Origin: JAYGED01 sp046582565
GTDB taxonomy: Bacteria; Pseudomonadota; Alphaproteobacteria; JAAXGF01
Direction: 5' to 3'
NCBI GenBank assembly: GCA_046582565.1
Contig: JAYGED010000198.1
Span: 1 to 54,791 of the forward strand
Length of the DNA: 54,791 nucleotides
Shown here: positions 41,432-50,173 of the stretch, piece after piece
Numbering within the stretch: the first letter of the stretch is position 1
How the letters are laid out: every line of letters starts with the position of its first letter
Position numbers and translations under genes: made by a program
Notes under the pieces: model-generated
The model's input: only the letters and a program-made list of their open reading frames with translations
Databases searched by the model: none
Told to the model about the DNA's origin: nothing

Positions 41432-42547
41432 GTGGCATCGCCCGCCGCGTTGAACTTCAACCAGGCGATGGACGAAGCGCGCCGCCGGCAATTGGCCGGC
41501 GATCTCGCGGGCGCCGGGACGCTCTATCGACAACTGCTGAGCGCCGAGCCTAACCAGCCCGACGCCCTCACCCTGCTGGCCTCGATCGCCTATCAATCCG
41601 ATGAAGCGGGGCAAGCGGACCAAATGGTCGAGCAGGCGATCGCCGAATACCGCCGCCGGCTGTCGATAACCCCCAACCACGACACCATGCGCGCCGCCCT
41701 GGCCAATCTTCTTCTGGCGCGGGACCGTAGCGCCGTGGCCGAAGCGGTGATCGGCAAGGCAGCCCTTGGGTTACGCCCGATTCGCAGCTCCGCGGACGAG
41801 TTCGAAGCGCGCCGCCGCCACGGCCAGGACAAGGCTCTGCCGCCGATCCTGATCAACGCCCTGCCCAAATCGGCAAGCGAAAGTATCTGGAACAAGCTGG
41901 CCAATGGCCTGAATATAGCCCAAGCTCATGTTTCGATTGGACTGTTCCCCGATTGCATGGCCGTCCCCGCGCGGCTGCGGGCGCTTGGCCAGGGCGGCGT
42001 CAGCGCCAAGGAACATATGCCGGCAACCAGCCATAACCTGAACAGCCTCGCCGAGTCGGGGGTCGAGCGGGTGGTGGTCCATATACGCGACCCACGCCAG
42101 TCTCTGCTGTCCTGGGCGCATTTCCTGGAGAGCGACGTGAGCAAGCGCCTGCTGGCGCCGATCTGGCGCAAAACCACGCCGAGCGCCGGGTTTTTCCGCG
42201 AACCCTTCCCTACTCAGATCGATTGGCATATCGATAATTATCTGCCCATCGTCATCCGGTTCATCGAACAATGGGTGGCGGTTCGCGATGATGAGTCTGC
42301 AAGAGTTTCAGTGTGTTTCATGACGTTCGAAGAATTCCGAACCGATCCGTCCGCTTACTTTGAGCGGTTTTTAGAGTTTTACACCATCGACCGCGGGCTG
42401 TTCGCCCCGGAGGCCGAGGCCGAGGTGGTGCATCTCCGCAAGGGCGCCCTCGACGAGTGGCGCGAGTCCTTTACGGCGGCGCAATCCGAACGCGCTTGGA
42501 GCCTGATTCCCGCTGCCCTGGCTGATGAATTCGGATGGCAATCCTAG
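41432..42547 (+). CDS. Short-TPR sulfotransferase-like protein with a variant PAPS loop
   Basis: 371 residues, GTG start 19 bases after the previous stop, with AAGAAAGA just upstream. The first 85 residues resemble one or two TPR-like helical repeats (AMDEARRRQLAGDLAGAGTLYRQLL). The second part has ILINALPKSASESIWNKLANGL, an atypical version of the phosphosulfate loop with SASES in place of SGTT, and VERVVVHIRDPRQSLLSWAHFL, the 3'-phosphate block. The catalytic state is uncertain. Gene order suggests it works with the preceding TPR sulfotransferase, probably in one transcript. Confidence 0.75.
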   Translation: MASPAALNFNQAMDEARRRQLAGDLAGAGTLYRQLLSAEPNQPDALTLLASIAYQSDEAGQADQMVEQAIAEYRRRLSITPNHDTMRAALANLLLARDRSAVAEAVIGKAALGLRPIRSSADEFEARRRHGQDKALPPILINALPKSASESIWNKLANGLNIAQAHVSIGLFPDCMAVPARLRALGQGGVSAKEHMPATSHNLNSLAESGVERVVVHIRDPRQSLLSWAHFLESDVSKRLLAPIWRKTTPSAGFFREPFPTQIDWHIDNYLPIVIRFIEQWVAVRDDESARVSVCFMTFEEFRTDPSAYFERFLEFYTIDRGLFAPEAEAEVVHLRKGALDEWRESFTAAQSERAWSLIPAALADEFGWQS

Positions 42548-42558
42548 AGCTGGCCGTC

Positions 42559-42587
42559 TGGACGAAATAGGCCGAATATTCTATACT
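42559..42587 (+). promoter_or_regulatory. Candidate promoter for the DUF3576 lipoprotein
   Basis: TGGACG (42559-42564), a 17-base spacer, and TATACT (42582-42587), which matches the -10 consensus at five of six positions. The gene starts 64 bases downstream. Confidence 0.55.
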
Positions 42588-42650
42588 GACCGCCTTCTCT
42601 TTCAGATCATACCAGTCCCGGTTGTGGCAGACCGGGAAAGGGGGGACGCG

Positions 42651-43232
42651 ATGCAAGGATTTTCTCGGATATTTTCCAGGCGCCGGACCGGCAGATTGAC
42701 GGTTAACCGGGCGGTGGTGGTGGCTGGCGCGGCTGTGATGCTGCTTGCTTCCTGCGCCCCCATTGAGGGCCTCGAATACGATAGCCCGATGACCAAAAGC
42801 GAGTATCGTCGGAGTAAAACGGTCGGCGCGGAGGGCGGAATTTTCTCCGGCTCGGGTCTGTCTTTCTTCGATGACGGTGAACAGAACAAAAACGCGTCGG
42901 GCTCGCCGATCCCGGTCAATAGTTTCCTGTGGCGGGCCACCCTGGACACCCTGTCCTTCATGCCGCTGGCATCAGCGGACCCGTTCGGCGGCGTCATCAT
43001 CACTGATTGGTTCGCGCCGCCTGAGACGATCGACGAGCGCTTTAAGATGACGGTCTATATTTTGAGCCGCAGCCTGCGTTCTGATGGGTTGAAAGTGGCG
43101 GTTTTCCGCCAGACCCGCGATGAATTCGGAAACTGGGTCGACGGCGAGGTGACCGAGGGAACGGCGCGCCAGCTTGAAGACGGTATCCTGTCACGCGCCC
43201 GCGAACTTCGCGTCGCCGGCCTGGCGGAATAA
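42651..43232 (+). CDS. DUF3576-family lipoprotein
   Basis: 193 residues from ATG 42651, preceded by a run GGGGGG. A basic N-terminus leads to AVVVAGAAVMLLASC, a lipobox with the lipidated Cys. The mature part has the DUF3576 core: NSFLWRATLDTLSFMPLASADPFGGVIITDWFAPPETIDERFK, and GWVDG-type C-terminal strand VFRQTRDEFGNWVDGEV. The family is widespread in alphaproteobacteria, commonly next to leuS, and its function is unknown. A longer in-frame reading from 42525 lacks a ribosome site. Confidence 0.88.
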   Translation: MQGFSRIFSRRRTGRLTVNRAVVVAGAAVMLLASCAPIEGLEYDSPMTKSEYRRSKTVGAEGGIFSGSGLSFFDDGEQNKNASGSPIPVNSFLWRATLDTLSFMPLASADPFGGVIITDWFAPPETIDERFKMTVYILSRSLRSDGLKVAVFRQTRDEFGNWVDGEVTEGTARQLEDGILSRARELRVAGLAE

Positions 43233-43320
43233 CGCCGCATCCGCCTTCCCGCGGCCGGCGAAACGCTCAAACCGATCAAACCCAAACGCCGTGACGGCGT
43301 ATCGGTGTGAGGCCCATCAC

Positions 43321-43348
43321 TTGCCGCAATCCCGGGGAATGCTATCTT
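43321..43348 (+). promoter_or_regulatory. Candidate promoter for the second lipoprotein
   Basis: TTGCCG (43321-43326), 16 bases, TATCTT (43343-43348). The gene begins 39 bases downstream with AAGGAGA before its ATG. A short GC hairpin (GCCGT-GAC-GGC) lies upstream and may end the DUF3576 transcript. Confidence 0.45.
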
Positions 43349-43386
43349 TATGAATGGAGGGGCAACCAGGTTAAGGAGACGACGGC

Positions 43387-43938
43387 ATGAAACTTTTTGA
43401 CATGGCGCGGCTTGCGGCGCTCTCTCTCGTGGTTAGCGGCTGTGTTGGCGTGACCACCACCAAGGTCTCTTACGATAAAGTCGGCGTGCCCAACATCTTC
43501 CAATATGCCGCCTTGGACCGCGATTTCCTCACCGTAATCCACGGCAACCCGAGCAGCGGCTCCAAAGCGGCGTTCGATGCATCGGTTATCGCCGCCACCC
43601 ACGGCAACGCCCGGGGACGGCCGTCCAACTTCACCACCACACCATCCTCAAACGCCCGCGAAGGCTATCGCATGGTCCTGGTGTTCAGCGGCGATCCCTA
43701 TATGAGCGGCGAGGCGGCCTGCCGGGACGTCGATGCCGACGCCCTGCCGCCCGTCACCGGCCGGGTTGAGATGCAAGCGGCGTTCTGTTACCGCGACGAT
43801 GTGCTGTCCCAGGCTCATATCGCCTATCCGCAAGGCTCGGCGCCTGACAGTGCGGTGACCCAGGCTGTTCTGGCTCTCTTCCCGATTCACGACCCGGCGA
43901 TCGACCCCAGCAGCAACAACGACAACCTGTTTCCGTAA
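43387..43938 (+). CDS. Uncharacterised lipoprotein
   Basis: 183 residues, ATG 43387 with AAGGAGA nine bases upstream. The signal MKLFDMARLAALSLVVSGC ends in a lipobox with Cys19. The mature part has YAALDRDFLTVIHGNP and FSGDPYMSGEAACRD, with a polar Asn/Asp tail. I know no function. Similar small lipoproteins with the DRDF block occur in Rhodospirillales, usually annotated as hypothetical. Confidence 0.75.
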   Translation: MKLFDMARLAALSLVVSGCVGVTTTKVSYDKVGVPNIFQYAALDRDFLTVIHGNPSSGSKAAFDASVIAATHGNARGRPSNFTTTPSSNAREGYRMVLVFSGDPYMSGEAACRDVDADALPPVTGRVEMQAAFCYRDDVLSQAHIAYPQGSAPDSAVTQAVLALFPIHDPAIDPSSNNDNLFP

Positions 43939-44067
43939 ATCTAACGCGCCGACTCGTCCAAATTGCCGCACCGTTAGCGCCTGGCGCCTATGGCAAGGTG
44001 TTACGGAGCATGCTAGCTTTGCGCCCGCGAATCCATGTGATTGAGGCGGGGTCGATAAAGTTTAAGC

Positions 44068-46671
44068 ATGGCAAGGTATAACGCCAAAACGGTTGAGCGG
44101 AAGTGGCAGGAAGCCTGGGAAACCCAGCAATGTTTCCGGGTCGATACCGAGTCCGAGCGCGAAAAATTTTATGTGCTGGAGATGTTTCCCTATCCGTCGG
44201 GGCGCATCCATATGGGGCATGTGCGCAATTACACCCTGGGCGATGTCGTCGCGCGCTACAAAAAAGCAAGAGGATTCAATGTTTTGCATCCAATGGGCTG
44301 GGATGCATTCGGAATGCCGGCGGAAAATGCGGCAATCGAAAACAAGGTCCATCCGGCGCAATGGACCAAAAACAACATCGCCACCATGAAAAGCGGCCTG
44401 AAATCCATGGGCCTGAGCTACGACTGGTCGCGGGAGCTCGCGACCTGTGATCCCTCCTATTTCCGCCACGAACAAAAGATGTTTCTCGATTTCTTCGCCA
44501 AGGGCTTGGCCTACCGCCGCGAATCATGGGTCAATTGGGATCCGGTCGACAACACCGTCCTGGCCAACGAGCAGGTCATCGACGGCTGCGGCTGGCGCTC
44601 GGGCGCGGTGATCGAAAAACGCAAGCTGCCCCAGTGGATGCTGCGCATCACCGCCTATTCGGATGATCTGCTCGACAGCCTCAAGCGCCTCGATCGCTGG
44701 CCCGACCGGGTGCGGCTCATGCAGGAGAACTGGATCGGACGCTCAGAGGGTTTGCGCATGTGGTTTGACCTGGCTGACAGCCGGGACGACCAGGGGGGCG
44801 GCCGCGACGACCGCCTCGAAGTTTTCACCACGCGTCACGATACGATCTTCGGCGCCACCTTCTGCGCCCTGGCGGCCAACCATCCCCTGGCCGAGGAAAT
44901 CGCCGCCGATGACCCGGAGCTGGCGGCTTTCATCGCCGAATGCAACAGCATGGGGACCAGCGAGGAAGCCATTGAGCGGGCGGAGAAGAAGGGCTACAAG
45001 ACCCCGCTGGTCGCCAAGCACCCCTTCATCGAGGGCTGTAACCTGCCCGTTTTTGTGGCCAATTTCGTGCTTATGGAATACGGCGCCGGGGCGATCTTCG
45101 GCTGTCCGGGCCATGATCAGCGCGATCTGGACTTTGCCCGCAAATACGATCTCGACGTGATCCCGGTGATCGCACCGGCCTCAATTGCGGCGTCCTTAGG
45201 CTCGACATCCGACTTCACGATTGCCGACGAGGCCTATCTTGGCGACGGGGTGGCGATCAATTCGCAATTCCTCGACGGCATGACCATCGCAGACGCCAAA
45301 CAGGAAATAGCCGAGCGCGTGACCGCCAGCGGCAACGGCGAGGTCACCCTGACCTACCGGTTGCGCGACTGGGGTATTTCCCGGCAACGCTATTGGGGTT
45401 GCCCGATTCCGATCATCTACTGCGACGAGTGCGGAGCCAAACCGGTGCCGGACGATCAACTGCCGGTCACCCTGCCCGAAGATGTCGTGCTCGACACGCC
45501 GGGCAATCCGCTTGAGCACCACCCCACATGGAAGCACGTGTCTTGCCCGCAATGCGGGGGCAAGGCGGTGCGGGAAACCGACACCTTCGATACTTTCATT
45601 GAATCTTCTTGGTATTTCATACGCTTCGCCTGTCCCCATGCGGACGGCCCGATCGACTACGACGCCGCACGCTATTGGCTGCCGGTGGATCAATATATCG
45701 GCGGTATCGAGCATGCGGTGTTGCATCTGCTCTATTCGCGTTTCTTCACCCGGGCCATGCGCGACTGTGGATATGTTGATTTCGACGAGCCCTTTTCCGG
45801 TCTTTTGACCCAGGGCATGGTGTGCCACCAAACCTATCGCGACGAGGCCGGCAACTGGCTTTTCCCCCAACAGGTGCGCGAGGCCGAGGACGGTAGCTTC
45901 ATCCATGCCGAAAGCGGCGCATCTGTCACCGTCGGGCGCTCGGAGAAAATGAGCAAATCGCGCAAGAACGTGGTCGATCCCGAGGCGATAATTGATGCTT
46001 TTGGCGCTGATACGGCACGTCTTTTCATGCTATCCGACAGCCCGCCCGAGCGCGATCTGGAATGGAGCGAGACCGGCATTGAAGGCGCCTGGCGATACCT
46101 CAATCGCCTGTGGCGCATGGTCGCCGAACCGGCCCTCACCCTGCCGCCAGTCGACGCCGCCCAGCCAGATTCCTTCAGCGATGCGGCCACCGCTTCGCGC
46201 CGGGCTATCCATCGCACGATCAGCGATACCACCGGCGATCTCGACCGCTTCCATTTCAACCGCGCCGTGGCCCGGGTTCGTGAGCTTTCCAACGATCTTA
46301 CCAGCCTTGATAACGGTAGCGACGACGAAGCCTGGGTTCTGCGCGAGGGTCTTGAGACCCTGGTCCGGCTTATCGGGCCGATGACACCGCATATTGCCGA
46401 AGAGCTCTGGCACCTGCTCGGCCATCAAACCCTGTTGGTGAACTCGCCCTGGCCGGAGGCCGATCCCGCCTGGCTCGGGGACGATACGGTGACCTTTGCC
46501 CTGCAGGTCAACGGCAAGCTTCGCGGCACCGTGGAACTCGCCAAGGATACCGACAAACAAGCCGCGGAAAACGCCGCCCTGGCCGATCCCGCCATGATCA
46601 GGGCGATTGACGGCAAGACCATACGCCGGGTCATCGTGGTGCCCAACCGCATCGTCAATGTTGTGATTTGA
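44068..46671 (+). CDS. leuS: Leucyl-tRNA synthetase
   Basis: 867 residues, complete class I synthetase. The ATP signature is MFPYPSGRIHMGHVRNY near residue 45 and KMSKS is at 627-631 (SEKMSKSRKNVVDP). The editing domain includes TTRHDTIFGATF and YGAGAIFGCPGHDQRD, with the conserved hydrolytic-site TR and D residues. A zinc-like CPQCGGKAVRE block is present. It charges tRNA-Leu in the cytosol. It is followed by lptE after four bases and by holA, the usual alphaproteobacterial order. Confidence 0.97.
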   Translation: MARYNAKTVERKWQEAWETQQCFRVDTESEREKFYVLEMFPYPSGRIHMGHVRNYTLGDVVARYKKARGFNVLHPMGWDAFGMPAENAAIENKVHPAQWTKNNIATMKSGLKSMGLSYDWSRELATCDPSYFRHEQKMFLDFFAKGLAYRRESWVNWDPVDNTVLANEQVIDGCGWRSGAVIEKRKLPQWMLRITAYSDDLLDSLKRLDRWPDRVRLMQENWIGRSEGLRMWFDLADSRDDQGGGRDDRLEVFTTRHDTIFGATFCALAANHPLAEEIAADDPELAAFIAECNSMGTSEEAIERAEKKGYKTPLVAKHPFIEGCNLPVFVANFVLMEYGAGAIFGCPGHDQRDLDFARKYDLDVIPVIAPASIAASLGSTSDFTIADEAYLGDGVAINSQFLDGMTIADAKQEIAERVTASGNGEVTLTYRLRDWGISRQRYWGCPIPIIYCDECGAKPVPDDQLPVTLPEDVVLDTPGNPLEHHPTWKHVSCPQCGGKAVRETDTFDTFIESSWYFIRFACPHADGPIDYDAARYWLPVDQYIGGIEHAVLHLLYSRFFTRAMRDCGYVDFDEPFSGLLTQGMVCHQTYRDEAGNWLFPQQVREAEDGSFIHAESGASVTVGRSEKMSKSRKNVVDPEAIIDAFGADTARLFMLSDSPPERDLEWSETGIEGAWRYLNRLWRMVAEPALTLPPVDAAQPDSFSDAATASRRAIHRTISDTTGDLDRFHFNRAVARVRELSNDLTSLDNGSDDEAWVLREGLETLVRLIGPMTPHIAEELWHLLGHQTLLVNSPWPEADPAWLGDDTVTFALQVNGKLRGTVELAKDTDKQAAENAALADPAMIRAIDGKTIRRVIVVPNRIVNVVI

Positions 46672-46675
46672 TATC

Positions 46676-47254
46676 ATGGCGGCTGCGAAACAACAGCGCC
46701 GAGGATATGGCTTCATAATCGAGTCTAAACCACTGACACAAAATAAACTTTTACAATTTATTGGGCTTTTATCAGCGGTTGTTTTGCTCGCAAACTGTGG
46801 GTTTCGCCCTCTATATGACACGCAAGGCACTGATTCTGCAGCCTATGGGCTGTCTGCAATCGCTATTGTCGGCGTTTCAGACCGCTTGGACCAGAATTTA
46901 CGAAACGATCTCATTCAAAGACTTACGCCATTTGGTGAACCGGCCCTGCCAACATACAATCTAATCATAAAAGCCGACAAATTCATTAGCGCCTTAGCGA
47001 TTCAGTCTAACAGCACCATCACCCGCTATAATCTGCTGGTCACGGCTAGCTTCGTGCTTGTGGACCGCGAGAACGACCTGCCGATATTTCGTGGCGGCGC
47101 CAGCGCCGTTGGCAGTTACGATGCGGTTCGCTCTGATTTCGCGACCCTGACCGCCGAACAGGATTCCGCGCGCCGCACGGTTCGCGAGGTTGCCGAAGAG
47201 ATCCGCGCCCAGCTCGGAGCCTTTTTCTCCCGCCGCCAGGCCAATACTGAGTAA
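46676..47254 (+). CDS. lptE: LPS-assembly lipoprotein LptE
   Basis: 192 residues. The lipobox VVLLANC gives Cys41; the N-region is long for a signal (RRGYGFIIESKPLTQNKLLQ). After it, GFRPLYD is the well conserved LptE start. The remainder is a short mixed alpha/beta domain with YNLLVTASFVLVDRENDLPIF. LptE plugs the LptD barrel in the outer membrane. The first part of the gene is distinctly AT-richer than its neighbours. Position between leuS and holA supports the call. Confidence 0.9.
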   Translation: MAAAKQQRRGYGFIIESKPLTQNKLLQFIGLLSAVVLLANCGFRPLYDTQGTDSAAYGLSAIAIVGVSDRLDQNLRNDLIQRLTPFGEPALPTYNLIIKADKFISALAIQSNSTITRYNLLVTASFVLVDRENDLPIFRGGASAVGSYDAVRSDFATLTAEQDSARRTVREVAEEIRAQLGAFFSRRQANTE

Positions 47255-47267
47255 CATGCTGTAGCTA

Positions 47268-48296
47268 ATGAAATTATCTGCAGGTAAAATCGACGCTTTC
47301 ATCCGTTCTCCAGATCAGAATATCCGGGCCATGCTGGTTTACGGTCCCGACAGCGGCCTCATCCGAGAGCGCGCCGATTCCCTGGCCCGCCAGATTGTCG
47401 ACGACCTCGACGATCCCTTTCGGGTTTCCGAGCTCGATCCGGCTATGCTCAAAGATGATCCCGCCCGACTCGCCGACGAGGCCGCCGCCCTCTCCATGAC
47501 CGGGGGCCGCCGCGTGGTTCGACTGCGACCGACAAGCGACCAGCAAGCCGATGTTATCGCATCCTTTTTAGCCGATCCCATGGGTGATGCGCTGATTATT
47601 GTGGAGGCCGGTGAGCTACAGGCGCGATCGAAACTGCGCAAGGCCTTCGAATTTTCGAAAATTGCCGCGGCACTGCCCTGTTATCCCGATGAAGGCAGTA
47701 ATTTGGGCCGGATCATCGAGCAGACGGCCACATCTCTGGGCCTGACCTGCGAGCCGGCCGCTCTGCGCTATCTTGTTACGGCCTTGGGCGGGGACCGTCT
47801 GATGACCCGGTCGGAAATCGAAAAACTCGCCCTCTATATGGGCGATGAAAAGCTTATCACCCTGGCCCATGCGGAAGCCTGTATCGGCGACAGCTCTATC
47901 CTCACCCTCGATGGCATTGCCATGGCCGCGGCGAGCGGTGACATGGCGGGGGTTGAACGGGGTCTTGCGCGGGCCTATCTCGAAGGCGCCGTTACGGTCT
48001 CCGTGCTGCGGGCGGCGGCGCGCCATCTGCAACGGCTGCATCTCATGGCGGGAGTCCGCGAACGCGGCGATTCGGTCGATCAGGCGCTTCGGTCCATGCG
48101 ACCGCCTATACACTTTAAAATAGAAAAAGCATTAAGCACCCAGACTCGTAACTGGCCGAGCGGCCGGGTTAGCCGAGCCATGGAAATTATCCTCGAAGCG
48201 GAGCGCGCCTGCAAAACCACGGGGCTGCCGGCGGAAGCGATCTGCAGCCGCGCATTGATGCGATTGACCTGGGCGGCCAGGTCGGCGCGGGGCTAG
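47268..48296 (+). CDS. holA: DNA polymerase III subunit delta
   Basis: 342 residues. LSAGKIDAFIRSPDQNIRAMLVYGPDSGLIRERADSL is the typical alphaproteobacterial HolA start, with a degenerate P-loop at GPDSG. Later blocks are LRPTSDQQADVIASFLADP and GGDRLMTRSEIEKLALYMGD. It opens the beta clamp as part of the clamp loader. ATG 47268 is 13 bases after the lptE stop. The TAG stop at 48294 lies on the edge of a palindromic repeat. Confidence 0.92.
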   Translation: MKLSAGKIDAFIRSPDQNIRAMLVYGPDSGLIRERADSLARQIVDDLDDPFRVSELDPAMLKDDPARLADEAAALSMTGGRRVVRLRPTSDQQADVIASFLADPMGDALIIVEAGELQARSKLRKAFEFSKIAAALPCYPDEGSNLGRIIEQTATSLGLTCEPAALRYLVTALGGDRLMTRSEIEKLALYMGDEKLITLAHAEACIGDSSILTLDGIAMAAASGDMAGVERGLARAYLEGAVTVSVLRAAARHLQRLHLMAGVRERGDSVDQALRSMRPPIHFKIEKALSTQTRNWPSGRVSRAMEIILEAERACKTTGLPAEAICSRALMRLTWAARSARG

Positions 48297-48355
48297 AGCA
48301 ATATACAATTATCTTGAACCTTATTGGTTCAAACTAATTGGGTAAAATTGCTCTA
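48294..48355. repeat. 62-base palindromic repeat (type TAGAGCA...TGCTCTA), copy 2
   Basis: Ends are TAGAGCA and TGCTCTA, exactly 62 bases as in copy 1 at 24779. Inner arms are CTTGAACC and GGTTCAAAC. Its first three bases are the TAG stop of holA. It can fold on both strands and lies between convergent holA and parB. Confidence 0.82.
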
Positions 48356-48367
48356 CTTTTTAAGAAG

Positions 48368-48432
48368 TTAGATCATCTTTATCCGTAGGTTGAATCGCGT
48401 AAGCGATTCAAGCTAATCGGATGATGATCTAA
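48368..48432. repeat. Second palindromic repeat type (TTAGATCATC...GATGATCTAA)
   Basis: 65 bases. Outer arms are TTAGATCATC and GATGATCTAA; inner arms are TTGAATCGC and GCGATTCAAGC. The interior ATTCAAGCTAATCGGAT resembles that of the TAGAGCA family, so both probably share an origin. The CTA at its right edge is the TAG stop of parB. Confidence 0.8.
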
Positions 48433-49319
48433 TCCTTAGCACCGAGGCGTCGCAGAAGATCGTCGAGTTCATTCAGCGACCGGTAATGGATGGCGACCGT
48501 TCCGCCGGGATCGCGATGCTTGATATCCACGGACAGATCGAGGCAGTCGCTTAAGGACCGCTCTATGGCCCGGGTGTTGGCGTCCTTATGATCAGGCGCT
48601 TTGTCGCTGTCGAACCGGGCCGCCGGCTTGCGCAGCAGGGCCTCGGTCTGGCGCACATTGAGGCCGCGCAAGATGACCATTTCCGCCAATGTTGTCTGAT
48701 TTTCGGCATCGGCCGCGAGCAGCGCCCGGGCATGCCCGGCGCTCAGGCGACCGTCGCCGACCATTTCCTTGACCGCCTCGGGCAGGCCCAGCAACCGCAT
48801 GCTGTTGGCCACATGGCTGCGGCTTTTACCGATGATGGTCGCCAGTTCCGCCTGGCTGTGACCGAATTCGTCGATTAGCCTGCGGTACCCTGCGGCCTCT
48901 TCAATCGGCGTCAGATCGGTGCGCTGAATATTCTCTACCAGACCGACTTCCAGAGCCTCGCGATCCGACAGATCATGGATCACGATAGGCAGCTCGTGAA
49001 GCTTGGCAATCTGGGCGGCACGCCAGCGGCGCTCACCGGCGATAATCTCGTAGGAGCCAGGATACTGGCTATCCTGACGGACGACTAAAGGTTGTAATAT
49101 ACCTTTCGCCTTAATCGATGCAGCCAGGGCTTCGAGAGCCTCTTCGTCAAAACGTCGGCGGGGCTGCAAAGGGCTGGGTTTGAGGAATTCGATTGGCGCG
49201 GTGGTGGGATCGGCGCCAATTTTCGACTTATATTCCTCAGAGTCCACATCGGCAAGCAGAGCCGACAAACCCTTGGCCAGACCTCGGCGTGGCGGTGAGC
49301 CGCTTGAGCTTTTATTCAT
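48429..49319 (-). CDS. parB: Chromosome-partitioning protein ParB
   Basis: 296 residues. Starts RRGLAKGLSALLAD, the ParA-interacting tail. LQPRRRFDEEALEALAASIKAKG is the N-terminal CTPase region and GERRWRAAQIA its CTP-binding GERRxRA box. The helix-turn-helix region reads SQAELATIIGKSRSHVANSMRLL, and the C-terminus is the dimerisation domain. ATG 49319 shares a base with the parA stop (TGATG); a TTG one codon earlier is possible. It binds parS, of which two copies occur nearby. Confidence 0.96.
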   Translation of the reverse strand: MNKSSSGSPPRRGLAKGLSALLADVDSEEYKSKIGADPTTAPIEFLKPSPLQPRRRFDEEALEALAASIKAKGILQPLVVRQDSQYPGSYEIIAGERRWRAAQIAKLHELPIVIHDLSDREALEVGLVENIQRTDLTPIEEAAGYRRLIDEFGHSQAELATIIGKSRSHVANSMRLLGLPEAVKEMVGDGRLSAGHARALLAADAENQTTLAEMVILRGLNVRQTEALLRKPAARFDSDKAPDHKDANTRAIERSLSDCLDLSVDIKHRDPGGTVAIHYRSLNELDDLLRRLGAKD

Positions 49320-50173
49320 CAATGGACTCCTTTTACCTGACCGCTTCCGCTTTCGCGGCGTAAAACTTCACTCGCCAGATGCAGATAGGCTCGCGAACCG
49401 GCGCAATCCACGTCATAGATCAGGGCGGGCTTGCCGTGAGACGGCGCCTCGGAGATCCGGACGTTGCGCGGAATGACCGTGTCATAGACCATCTCACCCA
49501 TATGATCGCGCACATCGGCGGCCACCTGGGCGGACAAGTTGTTGCGGTTATCGAACATGGTCAACACAATACCCAGTAGGCTTAGGGTCGGATTGAGGTT
49601 CGCTTTGACCCGTTTAACCGTGTCCAGAAGCTGGCTAAGCCCTTCGAGGGCAAAAAACTCGCATTGCAGGGGAACCAGCAGGGAATCGACAGCAACCAGG
49701 GCGTTTACCGTGAGCAGCCCCAGCGCCGGCGGGCAATCGATGATAACATAGTCATAGGCGGACATTTCACCGGTAAGCGCCGTTTTCAGCCGGTATTCAC
49801 GGCGCTCGGCATGGGCCAGCTCGATTTCGGCGCCGGACAGATCGACCACAGAGGGCACCAGATCGAGCCCCGGCACCGCGGTCGCCATCGCCGCTTGAGC
49901 CAGCGTTGCATCGCCCATCAAAAGATCGTAGGAGGTAACCGGGCGATGATGGCGATCGAAGCCGAGACCAGTGCTGGCGTTGCCCTGGGGATCGAGATCG
50001 ATCAGCAGAGTGCGGCATTTCACCGCGGCCAGGGCCGTCGCCAGATTGATCGCCGTGGTGGTCTTGCCAACACCGCCCTTCTGATTGGCGACGGCGAGTA
50101 CGCGCTTAGGCCTGCTGTCGGCTAATTCGGAGGAATTAGCGTCATCAAGCGGTTTGTCCTGAATTTTTGTCAT
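49319..50173 (-). CDS. parA: Chromosome-partitioning ATPase ParA (Soj)
   Basis: 284 residues. Deviant Walker A KGGVGKTTTAINLATALA at about residues 32-39 with the signature lysine, LLIDLDPQGNASTGLG (Walker A' region), and DYVIIDCPPALGLLT as Walker B. An N-terminal extension of 22 residues precedes the core. It forms ATP-dependent gradients that move ParB-parS complexes. It starts inside the 3' end of rsmG (29-base overlap) and is coupled to parB. Confidence 0.97.
   Translation of the reverse strand: MTKIQDKPLDDANSSELADSRPKRVLAVANQKGGVGKTTTAINLATALAAVKCRTLLIDLDPQGNASTGLGFDRHHRPVTSYDLLMGDATLAQAAMATAVPGLDLVPSVVDLSGAEIELAHAERREYRLKTALTGEMSAYDYVIIDCPPALGLLTVNALVAVDSLLVPLQCEFFALEGLSQLLDTVKRVKANLNPTLSLLGIVLTMFDNRNNLSAQVAADVRDHMGEMVYDTVIPRNVRISEAPSHGKPALIYDVDCAGSRAYLHLASEVLRRESGSGQVKGVH

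Noticed and set aside
48297..48428. tRNA-like fold between holA and parB
   Set aside because: The hairpins are two simple palindromes without cloverleaf, T-loop or acceptor features.
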